Part shown: positions 32,361 to 32,419 of the stretch, piece by piece
Layout of the letters: each line of letters opens with the position of its first letter
Numbering within the stretch: the first letter of the stretch is position 1
Assembly (NCBI GenBank): GCA_013791705.1
Contig: VMTF01000060.1
Coordinates: 1 to 32,419 of the forward strand
DNA: 32,419 nucleotides
Direction: 5' to 3'
Origin: Sphingomonadales bacterium
GTDB taxonomy: Bacteria; Pseudomonadota; Alphaproteobacteria; Sphingomonadales; Sphingomonadaceae
Notes under the pieces: model-generated
The model's input: only the letters and a program-made list of their open reading frames with translations
Databases searched by the model: none
What the model was told of the DNA's origin: nothing
Made by a program: the position numbers and the translations under genes

Positions 32361-32419
32361 AGCCGGCGCCCCCCCCCAAACCCCGGCAGAGCGGCGCCCG
32401 CCCGCCGCCCGGGCGGAGC

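Overview
This is a 32.4 kb, high-GC segment of a bacterial chromosome or large replicon, most likely from an alphaproteobacterium of the Sphingomonadales (Novosphingobium/Sphingobium type). That placement is an inference. It rests on the strong GC bias, the protein style, a DUF2889 protein, and the dense packing of acyl-CoA, SDR, SnoaL-like, sulfotransferase, Amidohydrolase_2 and LLM genes, which is typical of sphingomonad catabolic accessory regions. I see no rRNA, tRNA, CRISPR, transposase, integrase or phage gene. All 33 protein genes I call look intact; none is clearly broken.

Layout. (1) 1-1642: a terminator from an upstream gene, then a plus-strand acyl-CoA ligase. (2) 1829-7203: a minus-strand run of Gfo/Idh oxidoreductase, TetR regulator, sulfotransferase, uncharacterised protein, SnoaL-like protein and SDR, with a good operator palindrome in front of the sulfotransferase. 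(3) 7397-8974: plus-strand class II aldolase-fold protein and TetR. (4) 9015-11098: minus-strand SDR and class III CoA-transferase, divergent from (5) 11367-14156: plus-strand MFS exporter and epoxide hydrolase. (6) 14180-15873: minus-strand alpha/beta hydrolase and DUF2889 protein, overlapping by 4 nt. (7) 16180-18741: two tandem plus-strand Amidohydrolase_2 proteins ending in a strong terminator. (8) 18822-24774: minus-strand TetR, zinc-less quinone oxidoreductase, enoyl-CoA hydratase/isomerase, nitronate monooxygenase-like protein, tyrosine phosphatase, enoyl-CoA hydratase and alpha/beta hydrolase, several overlapping by ATGA. (9) 24884-26081: another TetR and a divergent small secreted PRC-barrel-like protein. 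(10) 26166-29312: SDR, SnoaL-like protein, SDR and IclR regulator. (11) 29278-32199: minus-strand operon of LLM flavin monooxygenase, SDR and HSL-family hydrolase.

Taken together, the genes encode CoA activation (ligase, CoA-transferase), beta-oxidation-type steps (two crotonases, several dehydrogenases), oxygenation (LLM and nitronate monooxygenase-like flavoproteins), hydrolysis (epoxide hydrolase, three alpha/beta hydrolases, two amidohydrolases) and export or uptake. There are five local regulators. This fits breakdown of one or more hydrophobic, probably alicyclic or terpenoid-like compounds, but no single substrate can be read from the sequence. The best candidates for an undescribed system are the LLM-SDR-hydrolase operon, the regulated sulfotransferase operon and the phosphatase-containing crotonase operon.

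Caution: the window contains long C or G runs at 1719-1747 and 32336-32360 and similar low-complexity sequence at position 1. These look like sequencing or assembly artefacts in GC-rich hairpins, so sequence around them should not be trusted base by base.
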